Source: Brachyhypopomus gauderio (taxonomy: Eukaryota > Chordata > Actinopteri > Gymnotiformes > Hypopomidae). From it: a DNA stretch of 64,000 nt. This document shows, in pieces, positions 24,402 to 37,697 of this stretch. Numbering within the stretch: the first letter of the stretch is position 1; every line of letters starts with the position of its first letter. Under the pieces are notes generated by a model. That model saw only the letters and a program-made list of their open reading frames with translations, was not told the origin of the DNA and did not search any database. Made by a program: the position numbers and the translations under genes. The DNA lies in assembly GCF_052324685.1 (NCBI RefSeq), contig NC_135211.1, positions 7,562,193 through 7,626,192 on the forward strand, read 5' to 3'.

Positions 24402-27400
24402 TCAGTTCTCAGAGAGGGACAGGGCCAGGGCTGCTTGCAGTGCGGCCTCCTCATCAATACTATAATCCTGCAAACACACACACACACACGACATAATACA
24501 CTGAGGGTTCATGTAACATATGAAAAAAATACTACTAAGACAGAACTAAGAGTAATTAATTACACTTATGATGTGTGGGTGAAACAGTGATATAAGTTAG
24601 CTTTATGTAACTCAACGTGTTTGCTGGTTCCCACTAGTTCTTATTAACTATTAGCCAACGCTTAGTGAAGTATCCCTTTGATTGCAACAAAGAGAAAAAA
24701 GTGTGTGTGTGTGTGTGTCTGCTTACCACAAATGTGTCATAGGAGAACTTGTGCCGGTGCAGGAGGTGCTGCAGGAAGTTGGAGCTCTTGTAGCTGGGGT
24801 CACCCCAGGGCATGGCCGAACACACTGGACACACCTAACGACAGGAGCACACAGACCCACAAGGCTCAACATACTGACAAACAGAGGAAATCCTAAATTT
24901 CCTAAAAGAAATATGGTTTCTTATGAACATGAAAAAGAAAGTGAATTGTGCGGTAGGACTATGTAGGGAAATCCACTGCAGGCTGTGACATGTGTTTTGA
25001 CTCAAACATGCGAGTGACCTGGTAATGTGGCGAGCATCATCTACCTGTAGGTGCTTTCATAGTGGTTCAGGTGTAGGGCTCACATTTCACATTTCACATT
25101 TCTTTCAACAGGAATATGCAGGTACGGGTGAAATTAGACACTGCTCTGACAGCTACACCGCTGGATGCTAGCACGCGCGTGTATGTGTGTGTGTGTGTGA
25201 TACACCGCTGGACGCTAGTGTGTGTGTGTGTGTGTTATACACCGCTGGACGCTAGCGTGTGTGTGTGTGATACACCACTGGACGCTAGCGGTGACACCTC
25301 AGATTCTACCTCGTTTGCTTTCTAGCTGTCTGACTGTGAGATGATTTTTGTTTTTTTTTCAAGAATCATACCATTGCTGGGATCATTACATTGATGATAT
25401 TCTCTATTTTTTAAGAAGACCTATTGGATTGTTACAAATATCTCAGTTCAAATATTTGTTAAAATAAAAAACTATTTATTTTAGAAATTCACTTGTCACG
25501 GTGACAGCCTGGACCCTTCCTTGTGGGTGTGTCGTTACGTTGTCTGCGTCTGTTCTAGTTCTGTCCATGTTTGTAGTTCCGTGGGTGTGGGTTGTTTGTG
25601 AGCATGTTCGTTAGTCTCACCTGTGCCTTGTCTCATGATCACATGGGTATGTGTTCTACACCTATTTAATGTGCGTTCGCGTGATGTCTCGTGCTCGTCT
25701 TTGTCTAAAGCTCGTGCCTTGTAAGTGTTGTGTGTAGAGTGCTTGCGCTATCCGCAATGCACTTTATTCATTGTACTGCACAATAAACGTTTGTCTATTG
25801 ATGTTACACGCTCGTCAATAGACGATGACAGTCCCACGATGAGAGTCAAGTTGGGATGTAAAATTAGTGGATGTTTTAAATCCGTCAAATGTGTTTTGTG
25901 TTAATATTGTAATAATCTAGTTCAAGGTAAACTTCCTGATACAGTGTCTAACAAAGACTGTACAATTAAACATCTTATCAACCGTAATGCTGCCCATTTT
26001 ATAGTTTTATAGACATAAGACTTCTTGGCAGCATGTTTCAGGAAAGGTAAAGATGATGCTATAGCAAGGCATTTTAAATTAAAACATTCAAATACTCCTT
26101 CTGTAATATATCTATATTCATCATATTCCAGACACATGTAGGAAAGGTAAACAAGAGTAACTTGACCACACTGAAACGTTTTGGATTCATTTGAAAGCTA
26201 TTTGTCCTGGATTAAACTAAGTGGTTGCTTAGACCATAGACCATATTTAGAGATGTATATTATTATACTGGTGCCCACTAGGGTTGACTAAAGACATTCA
26301 GGTCTTTTGTGTGGGATTTCGATGATCCAGTCTTGTCAAGTTAATTAATTGATTGCTAAATGTGTGATTAATAGTGCCATGGGGATTTGTTGTTTAAGTT
26401 TGAAGATGCATTTTCCATCTCGTTGCAAACCTATTTGGAGTCATGCATACTACATTGAAGCCATGGATATCTGCATTTCTGCAAATGTATTACTTAAGCA
26501 GTTATAGTTTTCGGATGTGGACCTAGCTTAATATTAGTCCCATCACACTGAACATGGGACAATCAACATTATACTTCAGTTATGTTACTTTAGGTGTCCC
26601 CCAGGGGTCAGTATTGTGACAAATTTTATTTCTCATTTCTTGCCTCTGTGGGGTAGGCATGATATTAGGTCAGCATGACATCTCTTTCTATTGCTATGCT
26701 GATACACAAATTGATTTTCAGACTGAAGTGTGTGCCAAATGTGTGCTTGATATAATCAGAGGTTTCTCTGTCTTGAGGACATATGATATATGCGAGCAGA
26801 TCCTCCATAACAATATGTGGATGAAGACTTATAAATGCTTGTAGGCACTTCTTACCACATACCACTTCATACTAGAATAAAAAAGATTTAAATTACTTGC
26901 ACTGCCATAAATGGTCTCTGAATTCTCATAGTCTTCTTTCGTTACAGAAAATGGATTCTACACTATCATTCGGTTACCTCTGATAGGACGATTTTCTTTC
27001 ACAAGTATAGAAAAAACTATTTTACTATTCCTAATGCTGTGAAGCTGATAGGTTCATTTACATCTTGGAGGTTTCGACCATGTGCATTCAAAGGTTTCAG
27101 CAAGTCCAAAACTGCAACATGTTAAAGTAAACATGGTCAGGTTATTCTACGTTTATATCACCTGTGCACTGGCTTTGTTATACAGAATACTTTACTACTG
27201 AGAATCCATTACAAGATTACAAGTAAACAGCATTTTCTTCATAGGTTATCTGTAGAATCTTACCACTTCTCAGGCATATACTAAACGCTCTTTAAGATCC
27301 ACATCTTCTTATCTGCTGATTGTCTAGGTAAGAGGTCATTTCTAGCTGACTATACCCCTGTTTGTTAAATGGGCCTCCTGAGTTTTTAAGGACCTCAAAA

Positions 27401-29822
27401 ACAAAATATTCCTAATAAAAATTAAAGGTTTTACTATATAAATAAAATATTTATATGATTAAGAAATGTATATTTACATGCTTGTATTATTCTTATTATA
27501 TTTACATTATTATTACAATTACAAATCATTATTAGTAGTAATAGGTCATGTAATGGTCATTTAATTACCACTTTGTTGGGGTCATTGCGATGGTTTTCCA
27601 TGCAGTGTTTCACCAGCTCCTGTTGGTCCAGGTTTCGTGCTCCACAGTAGGGACACACAAATGTTGATCGGTTTGGAATATTGCTGAAAGGAAAGAATAA
27701 AAAACAGGGATTCTGTTTGTCATCACAAAGACAGACAACTCCCCACTGTGCCCCAAGGGCTGGCCAACACCCCGCGCTCCGCCCTAGGGGCCGGCCAACA
27801 CCCCGCGCTCCGCCCTAGGGGCCGGCCAACACCCCGTGCTCCGCCCTAGGGGCCGGCCAACACCCTACTCTCCGCCCTAGGGGCCGGCCAACACCCTACA
27901 CTTTGCCCTAGGGGCCTGGCGAACAGCATGCCCCAACATGTTACCCATCTCACATCTTAAAGGTCACTTTCAACACTAAGCTAACAGGTAGGTTTCAAAC
28001 AACAGTGGCAATCTGCAGTGCTACTAATATAATTTTCATTACTGTAACCCAAATGTTTGAAAAGTAACAAACACACACATTACGTGTTGGAAGATATAAA
28101 AAAAGGGTCAGCATAATAAGTGACCTGCAATGGGTCAGTCATTAACTAATCTTTCTAATCTTTTCTTAAAATGAACACAGCTTACATGCAGATTATAAGG
28201 CATGCTGTGGTGTGAAGACATGGGACATGGAATAAAAAACATAATGGCATAAAAGATTACTAACTAACTAACTGCCTATGGCAATGCGTTTGTGAGGGCA
28301 TCAAACATGAGGGCATCATAAATCACATTCTGTTTCACCACCATGGCAGTACACAAAAGCTGTTACTGTACCTCACGTTTACATGTTTATCTTCTACTCT
28401 GTTAACAGGTTGTGCTGCCTATTAGCTCACTGTAAATCTACCAAGAATATTTTGGATGGGAACAAACCCTTCTCTGGAGGAAGACCTCCGTCTGCCAGGT
28501 GAGCTGTGGTCTTTGAATTCTGTCCCACATTTTTTTTTAATCACATTTAATATGTCTGCCCCTAGCGATCCCTAGCGGGGTGTGTAGCACCACCCAGGTC
28601 CACATACACAAGCAGCCGGGTGAACACAACCCTGTGCTGACCAAGCCCACGTAGACACCAAGGGCTGATTCTAAGTGGCCTCCGCCATCACTCTGATGGA
28701 GCATTTCCAATCACCACACAGAGCTCACAGTCTGTAGCACAAACCAATCAAATTAGAGTGCACTGGTGTCTACAAAAGCCGCTCAGTATGTCTCTTTTAC
28801 AAAGCTATATGAACAGTAGAATCATGGGCTCCTGATAAATAATAGGAAAAAATGATGATAAAACAAATTGCATAAACAATTATCATTAAATAATACACGT
28901 ACATCAGGGAATAAAACACATCACATCTAGCATAAAACAGCTGTCAAGAGAAAGTGAACTCGGATGAATCTAGTACTCTTGTGTCAACAATGTCTGAATG
29001 AGTTGCTCGCGGAGAGCAGCAACTGTAGTGATGGAGCACGCTGGATCCCCTGGAGGTTGAACACATGCCACTGAAAGTGAGGCTGGGAGCAGGTGGTGTC
29101 ATCTGAGACGACCGAAATTGAACTTTTTGGTCACTGTGGCAGGTGTATTTGGCAGAGGAGTGATGCGCAAATACTGCACAGGTCCCTGTAGCTAAAGTGA
29201 AAAAAGGGGTTCAGTGTTCCTGTGCTGATCTACTGCAAACACGACTGCAGTCATTAGGAAGATCACCGGGACGATGAACTCACAGATTAGGAGGCCGCAC
29301 GTTGAATCTTTAAAAATAATCAATTAAATACATTATTTAAATAACTAAATAAATAAATGAAAAGCATGAAAACGGACAGAATAAGAGCCCCATGGTCATT
29401 AAATGTTAGATACTGTAGAAATCAGTCCTCAAAATAGCCTTAATAACAGTTCCAAACACGAGGCACTCACCAAGTTTCAGAAGGAAATCAATCTCACTTT
29501 AAACTGGAAAATGTGGCTGCACCACTTAAAGCTCAAAGTGTGAATGTACAGTGATAGGCAGGGGCCACCAAGACATCTTTATATAGCGTGATAATGTAAT
29601 GAGATCTGTGAGATGCTCCCTGAGCAACCCGAATCTGCTCCTGCATCTTGTATTGGACTGTATTAAGTCACTTATTAGCACTTAACTCAGGAGATATTTA
29701 TGTGATGTGCCCCACAAACCCAGAGAGACGGAGGCATCCTACACAGAATTGTGAGAGAATCTTCATGTCCTTCTACATTTCATGCACTCTCTGGATCAGC
29801 ATCATCATCAAAAATGTAGGGG

Positions 29823-29912
<90 letters not shown>

Positions 29913-29921
29913 CATAGTAGT

Positions 29922-30001
<80 letters not shown>

Positions 30002-33000
30002 TGTGTATGAGTGTGTGTATGAGTGTGTGTGATAGCAGGTCTGAACAGTGAAAAGCTTCCCTGGTTCGTGTGTTTCAGAGTCATTTGTTCCTCTGAATGT
30101 GTCGTCCTAGGGAGAGCAGCGCCTAGCAAGGAGCTGTGAGTCATAACAAGCGTTTCCCTTCAGGTTAAACAAAACTCGGCTACCAAACAAACAACAACAT
30201 GACAAACTCTACAGCCTCCACACACTCACACTCCCTCCACAACAGTTCAACTGACACCCACTCAATCTTGCTTGCCCAGGCTGGGAAGTACCACCTGACA
30301 CCGCTGTCACCACGGCCAGTGGTGGACGAAGTACACCAATTATGTACTTGAGTAAAAGTACAGTTACCTTGCATTGAATATTACTCAAGTAAAAGTAAAA
30401 GTATTCACCTCAGTTTTTTACTTGAGTAGAAGTACAAAAGTATCTGCCTTCAAAAATACTTAAGTATTAAAAGTAAAAACCTTTTTTTTCTTAGCGTCAC
30501 ATCAAAACCACTAGGCCTACTCGATCAACAGGTGAACAACAAAACAGTGCCTTACATTTGCCTAGCAAACACAAAATACTCAAAACTATATTATATTTAA
30601 GTAAGACCAAGTGCTTTTGAAGCAACAACACAAAAAACACTAATTCAAGTTTAATTATTTTATTTTTCATTTATTTCAGTTGTCAAAAAACGAATAACAA
30701 ATAACAAACACCATCACAACTGATGAAAATCAATAAAAACACAACTGATAAATTATTCACTATAAACATTACATTTGATGAAACATTACCCAAGTTTTGA
30801 AGAGGCGATACACTATATGAAGAGGTTATACGTTGTTCACCTAGCTCTAGCACCTAGGACTAGAACTGAGTGCAGCCCAACCAACTGAACTCATAATATT
30901 ACAGTCCCACCAGGATTTCGCGGGCCTTTTTTGTGATTGTTGCCTGCTAAAATGTTTGATGTTGCGGGTGTTTTTCAAAAAAATTGCGATGGAAGTTGCA
31001 GTGTGTTTTTGCTTTTTTGTGAGTACATTGCAATAGGGAGTAAATGTTGTATGGTTTCCTCTATTTAGTAGTCCATTTTAATTATATATTTACCTATTTA
31101 TTCAGGGTTGCCAACTTTTCAAGATCGCTTGGAGTGAGATTTGAACCTGGAGGGGGTGGCGAACATTAATTGTTGACGGGGGGGGGGGGGGGCGGGTTTA
31201 GCGAACGTAAGTTGTTACCGGGCGGCCTGTAAAATGGACACAAATTAAGTATTATATCGAGATCGATGGCAACCCTGATTTATTTATTTATGGGTATTAT
31301 GCTTCTTATAAAACCCATGGGTTTATCACTTCACGCAATCATTGAATGAATCATTTCCAATCATTTCGACTATATGTATAAATATTTAACTTAATTAAGT
31401 TTAACTGGTGCGCAACACCGCCTTGAATTCGCGGAGTTTGCTTGAAGTTGCGTTGAAGTTGCGAATCGCAACATCGCGACTTTCTGGAGGGTCTGATATT
31501 AAACTTGGCCAAATAATTAATATTATGCTGCATTCAAATGGTGTCGGTTTTATGGGAAAACCGAGTTTCCCACCAGAGGGCACGACAAGAACACCCTCTG
31601 ATGTCGGAAGCTGAAGTCGGACACATGGAGATTTTCGATGCAGCACGAACTGCCCGAGTTGTGACGTAAACGCTATTTCCAAAATGGCTGAACAGTACAT
31701 TAACAGTAAGATGCTAAATAATGATGTACAATTCGTACGCTAATTCCAATAGTAACATTATTTTAAACCTCTATTATCAACACATATTTTTGCTGCATTT
31801 GTGTTCAAAAACTAAAATCAACAGCTAATGTTTTGCTGACAGAAAAGCATTATTTTAAATTTTGTTCACATACCTATAAACATTTATGAATAGTGGCAGC
31901 TACTGTTAAGTATCGTGTACATTACATGATGAATTGACGTGTATGCAATGTGTAAATACTGATGATTAGCCAAACGACGAACAAACGTTCGACAGCCTCC
32001 ATTTTTCTTTCATTTCACACACACAAACCACATGAACGCGAGCAAGTCGCGTAAACGAGTTTTCACCTCGGAGAAATCTACTGCCCGACTTCCACTTGAA
32101 TGCAGCATTATACCACAGTTAGTTCCGACCCTACAATGTGATTGGCTGAGAGGCGATCTAGGAGTGCCAATATTACACGTTATAGCACTGTAACCGAAGC
32201 TCTCTATGTATTACTCCGCCACATACAGGTAACCTAGCAACGAAGCAGCGTTTACAAACCAAACAGCGCAACTACAAACAAGCAACAACATTATCAAAAT
32301 GAATTACAGGGAGTTTGTTAAATCTATTGGCATTTGTTTCGATATGAAACTGGAGGATGAAGCTATAAATGACAAGCCTGATTCCTCCAATGAGCCAAGG
32401 TTTGGCTCTTACAATGTTTGTAACACTTACAAACAATGATTTGGATGAGCTGGAAATGCAGAGAAACGAAGTTAATACCGTAAAACAAACGTCCTGAGCT
32501 CTTAATGTATTTACATCCTGGTTAAAGAGCAACGACATTGCAGTCGATTTTAGTAATCATCAACAAAAATGAAATGAATCAGCTTCTATGACGTTTTTAT
32601 GGATCCGTCAGAAACGTGAACGGAGAGTTATATAGCATCAGCAGCTATATTATATAGGCTATATATATATATATCAGGGCCGGCGCTAGGGGGGGGCAGA
32701 GGGGGGCATTGCCCCCCCAAATTGTGTCTTTGCCCCCCCAAGCACAATGCAAGCAACGGCTTTTTTTATTATCTCTGAACCAATCACAAAAATGCATTTT
32801 GCTTTACAGCGTGAAGATATTTCCTTGCTTATTCCTGATTGGCTCTTTGAGTCATATAAAAATCGGCAGACCGCCCCAAACGGTTCAGTTCGGCAGTATA
32901 TGTTCTGTTAGTGTGAGTGAAAGGCAGGTATACTGGTAAACACTCTTCTGAGTTTAAACTGACTTCCACATGGTAATATTTGCTTAACTGTGGTTTTTCG

Positions 33001-35426
33001 TTGCTTTAATGTTACTCACCTCTTACATAGGTGTTGCTTAAATTATTTTATTAGCCGTTAGCGGTTAGGCTAACTTGGTTCTCCTAAACCTGCGCGAACG
33101 GCGGAAGCGTTTAAATACTTGCCGCGCAGTGTTGTCCGAAACGATATGTGGTAATAAAAAACAGGGGAATGAACATTTACCTGACGAATTTTAATGTTGC
33201 TTTTTCAGATTTGAAAAGTGCTGGAATTTAGGCTAAAGTACTTGAAAATGTTGAAATTGTAACTACTTCGTTTCACAACAAATATCTGTCTGAATGAACA
33301 GTTCTCTTGTCTTAGGTTAACAAATACGAGCCTCTTGTAATTCCAGGACGAAACATGAGAGAACGTGAAGACGTTAAGATTGGGCGTTTTGAAAGTGTGA
33401 TTAAAAAAGCGAATTATTTTGAGTATATGTATAAATATTTAACTTAATTAAGTTTAACGTGCTGAGAAATATTGAACTGGACCTTTAAAGTGAGGTACAA
33501 GTGCTTTAATTCCACCTTGTATAGGTGTATGAACCCGGCAAACATGACATTGTTCATTGCGCTGAGGCGCGGCGCGCGCGAAGTTACAAAATTCGAGAGG
33601 TGCACGACAGCGCGCGAGGCTGCTCTTTCCCCCGTGCAAGCCGTCGCGGCTCATGGTTTAAACCACATATGTCAAAGTCAAAGCCCGCGAGCCAGATCCG
33701 GCCCGCGAATTGATTATCTATGGCCCCCTATGGATGATATTGAATTACTATTAGAACCGGCCCGCAGGCCACAGCCGCCCGATGGTGTTTTGTACGCACA
33801 AACACTACATTCCCCACAATGCAACGGTAGCCCGCGAAGTCACTGCAGCGCGAAGCGTCGCCAGGGTCCGCGCGGCGAAAATGACGTAATCGCAGTGGCT
33901 CCGCCAGCGCAATGAACAAAGTCATGTCTGCAGGGTTCATACACCTTTATAAGGTGGAATTCAAGCACTTGTACGTCACTTTAAAGGTCCATTTCAATAT
34001 TTTCCAGCACGTTAAACTTTAATATGTTAAATATTTATACATATACTCGAAATGATTCGAAATAATTCGCTTTTTATTCACATTATTTAATGGTTGTTTA
34101 TTTTCCCCAATCTTAACGTCTTCACGTTCTCTCATGTTTCGTCCTGGAATTACAAGAGGCTCGTATTTGTTAACGTAATACAAGAGAACTGTTCAGTCAG
34201 ACAGATATTTGTTGTGAAACGAAGTAGTTACAATTTAAAACATTTTCAAGTACTTTAGTCTAAATTGCAGCACTTTTCAAACCTGCAACACAAAGCAACA
34301 TTAAAATTCGGAGTCGCGCACTATGGTCACTCGCGAAAGTATAAACCTAAATCAGCAGTCAGAGCAGACATCAACGTTCAGCTATCCCCCTTCTCAAAAA
34401 TGACTAAACGTAAGGTGGACACTGAGAACGGGTTTCAAGCCAGGTGGGAGGCAGAGTACATGTTCACGGAGGTAAAAGGTAAACCTGTGTGTCTTCATGT
34501 GATTTTTCTTTGAAGGAAGTTTGCTTTTATCTGTTTGCCTGTTGAAAAATGTTTTCACTTGAAATTACTGACAGATCCATAAGAAAATAGTGCTTTATTC
34601 ATTTAAACATTAAATAATATACACTGTGTTAGGTCTTGGTTCAATAGGCTATGTGCAATCATTTCAATATGTTTTAATAAACATTGAACCAGTCCGGCCC
34701 TCGGCTTGTAGCAAATTAGTTTTTTTGGCCCTCTGTGTTTTTGACTTTGACATCCCTGGTTTAAACGATTCCTCGCCATCACAGCCAGTATTGTTATACT
34801 GTGCATAAATACCGCATTGTACCAGTACGTTTCATAACATCAATAAAAACTTCAATACTTTACCAGATTTTTTACCATTAAAGTGCAGTAGATAGATTTC
34901 TTATTTTATGTACTTTCATATTTTTTTCTTTTTCAAAATAGAAATGTGACGAATACTCCCTTTTATAACAGAATTTGTATTCTTTTGTTTTCTTTATATT
35001 TTAATTTCCCAGTAATATAAATATTCTCACTCATTCCTATTTCCATGTTTGAATATTCTCAGTCTGTGTATAGGTACATTTGTCAGCCTTTCAAGAAATA
35101 GAGTTGTTCTATTAGTAATGGCAGTATTGAAATGAAATACAATTAGATAATCTTTGTTCTCCATTTACATAATCAACATGTATTTTTTAATCATTGTGTT
35201 TTAAGTTTTAAGTTCGAAAATGTGCATTTTTATTTCTTTACCTAATACATCACTTTAAGCCAGTATCAATAGTCATCATTCATGCACAAATCAAGCCTTG
35301 AATATATTTCTGGCTTCATAAACATGACTATCAACATGCCCCCTCATTATGTTTTACTGCCCCCCCAAGCAAAGCAGTCCAGAACTGGGGCTGATATATA
35401 TATATATATATATAGAGCCACGTCGA

Positions 35427-35464
<38 letters not shown>

Positions 35465-36320
35465 ACCGGGTCTGTTGTCCCGGGCCCTAGGGCCAGGGGG
35501 GCCCATCAAAGAGCCCAGCAAATTATTTTTTATTTAAAGTCTATAATTTTTAAATAATCTTGAAATCTTTCATTAATATAAAATTATGTACTCATAATAA
35601 GCTCAATGGCTCAAATATATATGTTTTTTACCTATCTTCATATTTTCCATTAAGTGCATACACCCCCGCCTCCCACTGGAAAATGGTTTGATCCAGCACC
35701 GACTGTAGCCGGCCGGTATCCGCCCAACAGCGGGAAATACAGTGGTGGATAGTTAAAGTAAATACAGAAATCTGGAGCGCAGAAAAGAAAGGAAAAACAT
35801 TTACCTGACGAATTTTAAAGTTGCATTGTGTTCCAGGTTTGAAAAGTGCTGGAATTTAGGGTAAAGTACTTGAAAATGCTTGAAATTGTAACTACTTCTT
35901 TTCACAAAAAATAGCTGTCTGACTGAACAGTTCTCGTGAAGACGTTAAGATTGGGCGTTTTGAAAATAAACAACCATTAAATAATGTGATAAAAAGCGAA
36001 TTATTTCGAATCATTTCGAGTATATGTATAAATATTTAACTTAATTAAGTTTAACGTGCTGGAAAATATTGAAATGGACCTTTAAAGTGACGTACACGTG
36101 CTTTAATTCCACCTTATAAAGGTGTATGAACCCTACAAACATGACTTTGTTCATTGCGCTGAAGCGCGGCGCGCGCGAAGTTACAAAATTCGAGAGGTGC
36201 ACGACCTCGCGAATCGACAGCGCGCGAGATGCTCGCGCACGGGCGGAGCCACTGCGATTACGTCATTTTCGCGCGAACCCTCGCGCCGCTGGGGGGGGGG
36301 GGGGGTACATGAATCTTTCT

Positions 36321-36395
<75 letters not shown>

Positions 36396-37658
36396 CTGTA
36401 CTTTATTTTTAATAAATACAATTTTATCAACAGTTGTTTTTGTGTATATTTACCTCTATAATATTTATTGGGTAAGGCTGTTCCAGTGTTGTGTAAGTTT
36501 AGCAGCGAGCCATTGAATGGAACTATTTTAACTGGCGGAGTGTTTTAACCAAACAGGTCGTATTTTTTCGTCCTCTTTAACTCAAAATCTTTCAATAAAC
36601 AGCGATAATGGAACTGTGGTATATTCGCAATAATACACTCGAGGTTCGTGCTATAACGTGTAATATTGTCACTGCTGTGCTGCGGTTGTAGGCACGAGGC
36701 CGCAGGCCGAGTCCCGTAGATCAGCACAGCAGTGCCAATATTACATGTTATAGCACGAACGAATAAAAAAGGAAGGAGATGTTTCTGTAAATGTAGCGAA
36801 GTGAAAAGTAAAAAGTTTCGCTTTGAAATGTAGTGAAGTATAAAGTCTTACCAAATAAAAGTACTTGAGTAAAGTACAAATACATGGAAATGTTACTTAA
36901 GTACAGTAACGAATTACATTTACTTCGTTACTGTCCACCACTGACCACGGCAAACCTGACCCGACCCACCTGCTCCTGGGCCAGTGATCATGCTGGACTC
37001 TGGATTTAACCCGAGGTGACCTAGGTCCAGCTGGTGGCTAACTACGGGATATGGAGCTAATGTTATTTGATTGCTAGCGTGGTCGGCATAGTAGAAGCCG
37101 CGGTCGGTTAACGGATCCGTGTTAGAAACGGGGTCAGAAAGGGGTAACGGCTGTAAAAGTGATACGAAAGTGTGTGTGAGGACCTCCGTGCTCACCTGGG
37201 AATGGGCTGAGAGGTGGGGACTACAGGCATGAACTTTGGGCAGTTAGCCATCTGCTCCTGGACCTTTGTGCAAGATGAGATGTGTGACCTCATTTTGACC
37301 AGTGTGACCTGGAGTGGATTGGGGGGGGGGGGGGGGGGATGGCAGAACAGAGGGGGTAAGAAGGTGAAGAAATCTTTTAACTTTAACTTTTTTAACTTAA
37401 AGTGTGTGTGTGTGTGCGTGTGTGTGAGAGAGAGAGAGAGAGAGATCTACTCTTGCTGCATCCAGTGTGTTTGTATGTGTATGAACTCACTTTTTTACTG
37501 CACCCCCGGCACGGCGCTTTGTAAGAGGAGAGCTGCTTCTCCACACTGGAAGACTTGTCCACTTTCTTTGGGTCAAAAGGCATGCGGCACAGGGGACACA
37601 GCGGAGATGTCACCTGGAGACATGGCTGAAGACAGTCCCCACAGAATCTAGACACACA

Positions 37659-37697
<39 letters not shown>

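Larger units (their letters stand above)
32675..35393. mobile_element. Second hAT-like element nested in the first
   Basis: The left end CAGGGCCGGCGCT and the reverse complement of the right end (CAGCCCCAGTTCT) share 8 of 13 bases. Both lie in ATATATAT, which would be an 8-bp duplication but is low complexity. Both subterminal regions hold 'TGCCCCCCCA' motifs. No transposase was seen. Confidence 0.5.
30317..36943. mobile_element. hAT-type transposon (6.6 kb composite) in rnf166 intron 3
   Basis: The left end CAGTGGTGGACGAAGTAC and right end ...GTCCACCACTG are inverted copies. Subterminal 'TACTTGAGTAAAAGTA' motifs occur at both sides. The 8-bp sequence ACCACGGC is found immediately outside both ends (30309-30316 and 36944-36951), a perfect hAT-style target-site duplication. 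This proves a single insertion event. No transposase ORF remains. The interior has been filled by at least three further elements: 31526-32107, 32675-35393 and 33664-34758. Confidence 0.88.

Noticed and set aside
29648-30144. ORFs made of [12 protein letters not shown] repeats
   Set aside because: Pure microsatellite translations without any unique domain.
33472-33915. 147-codon ORF in rnf166 intron 3
   Set aside because: It crosses the boundary of the 33664-34758 transposon and reads through repeat sequence.
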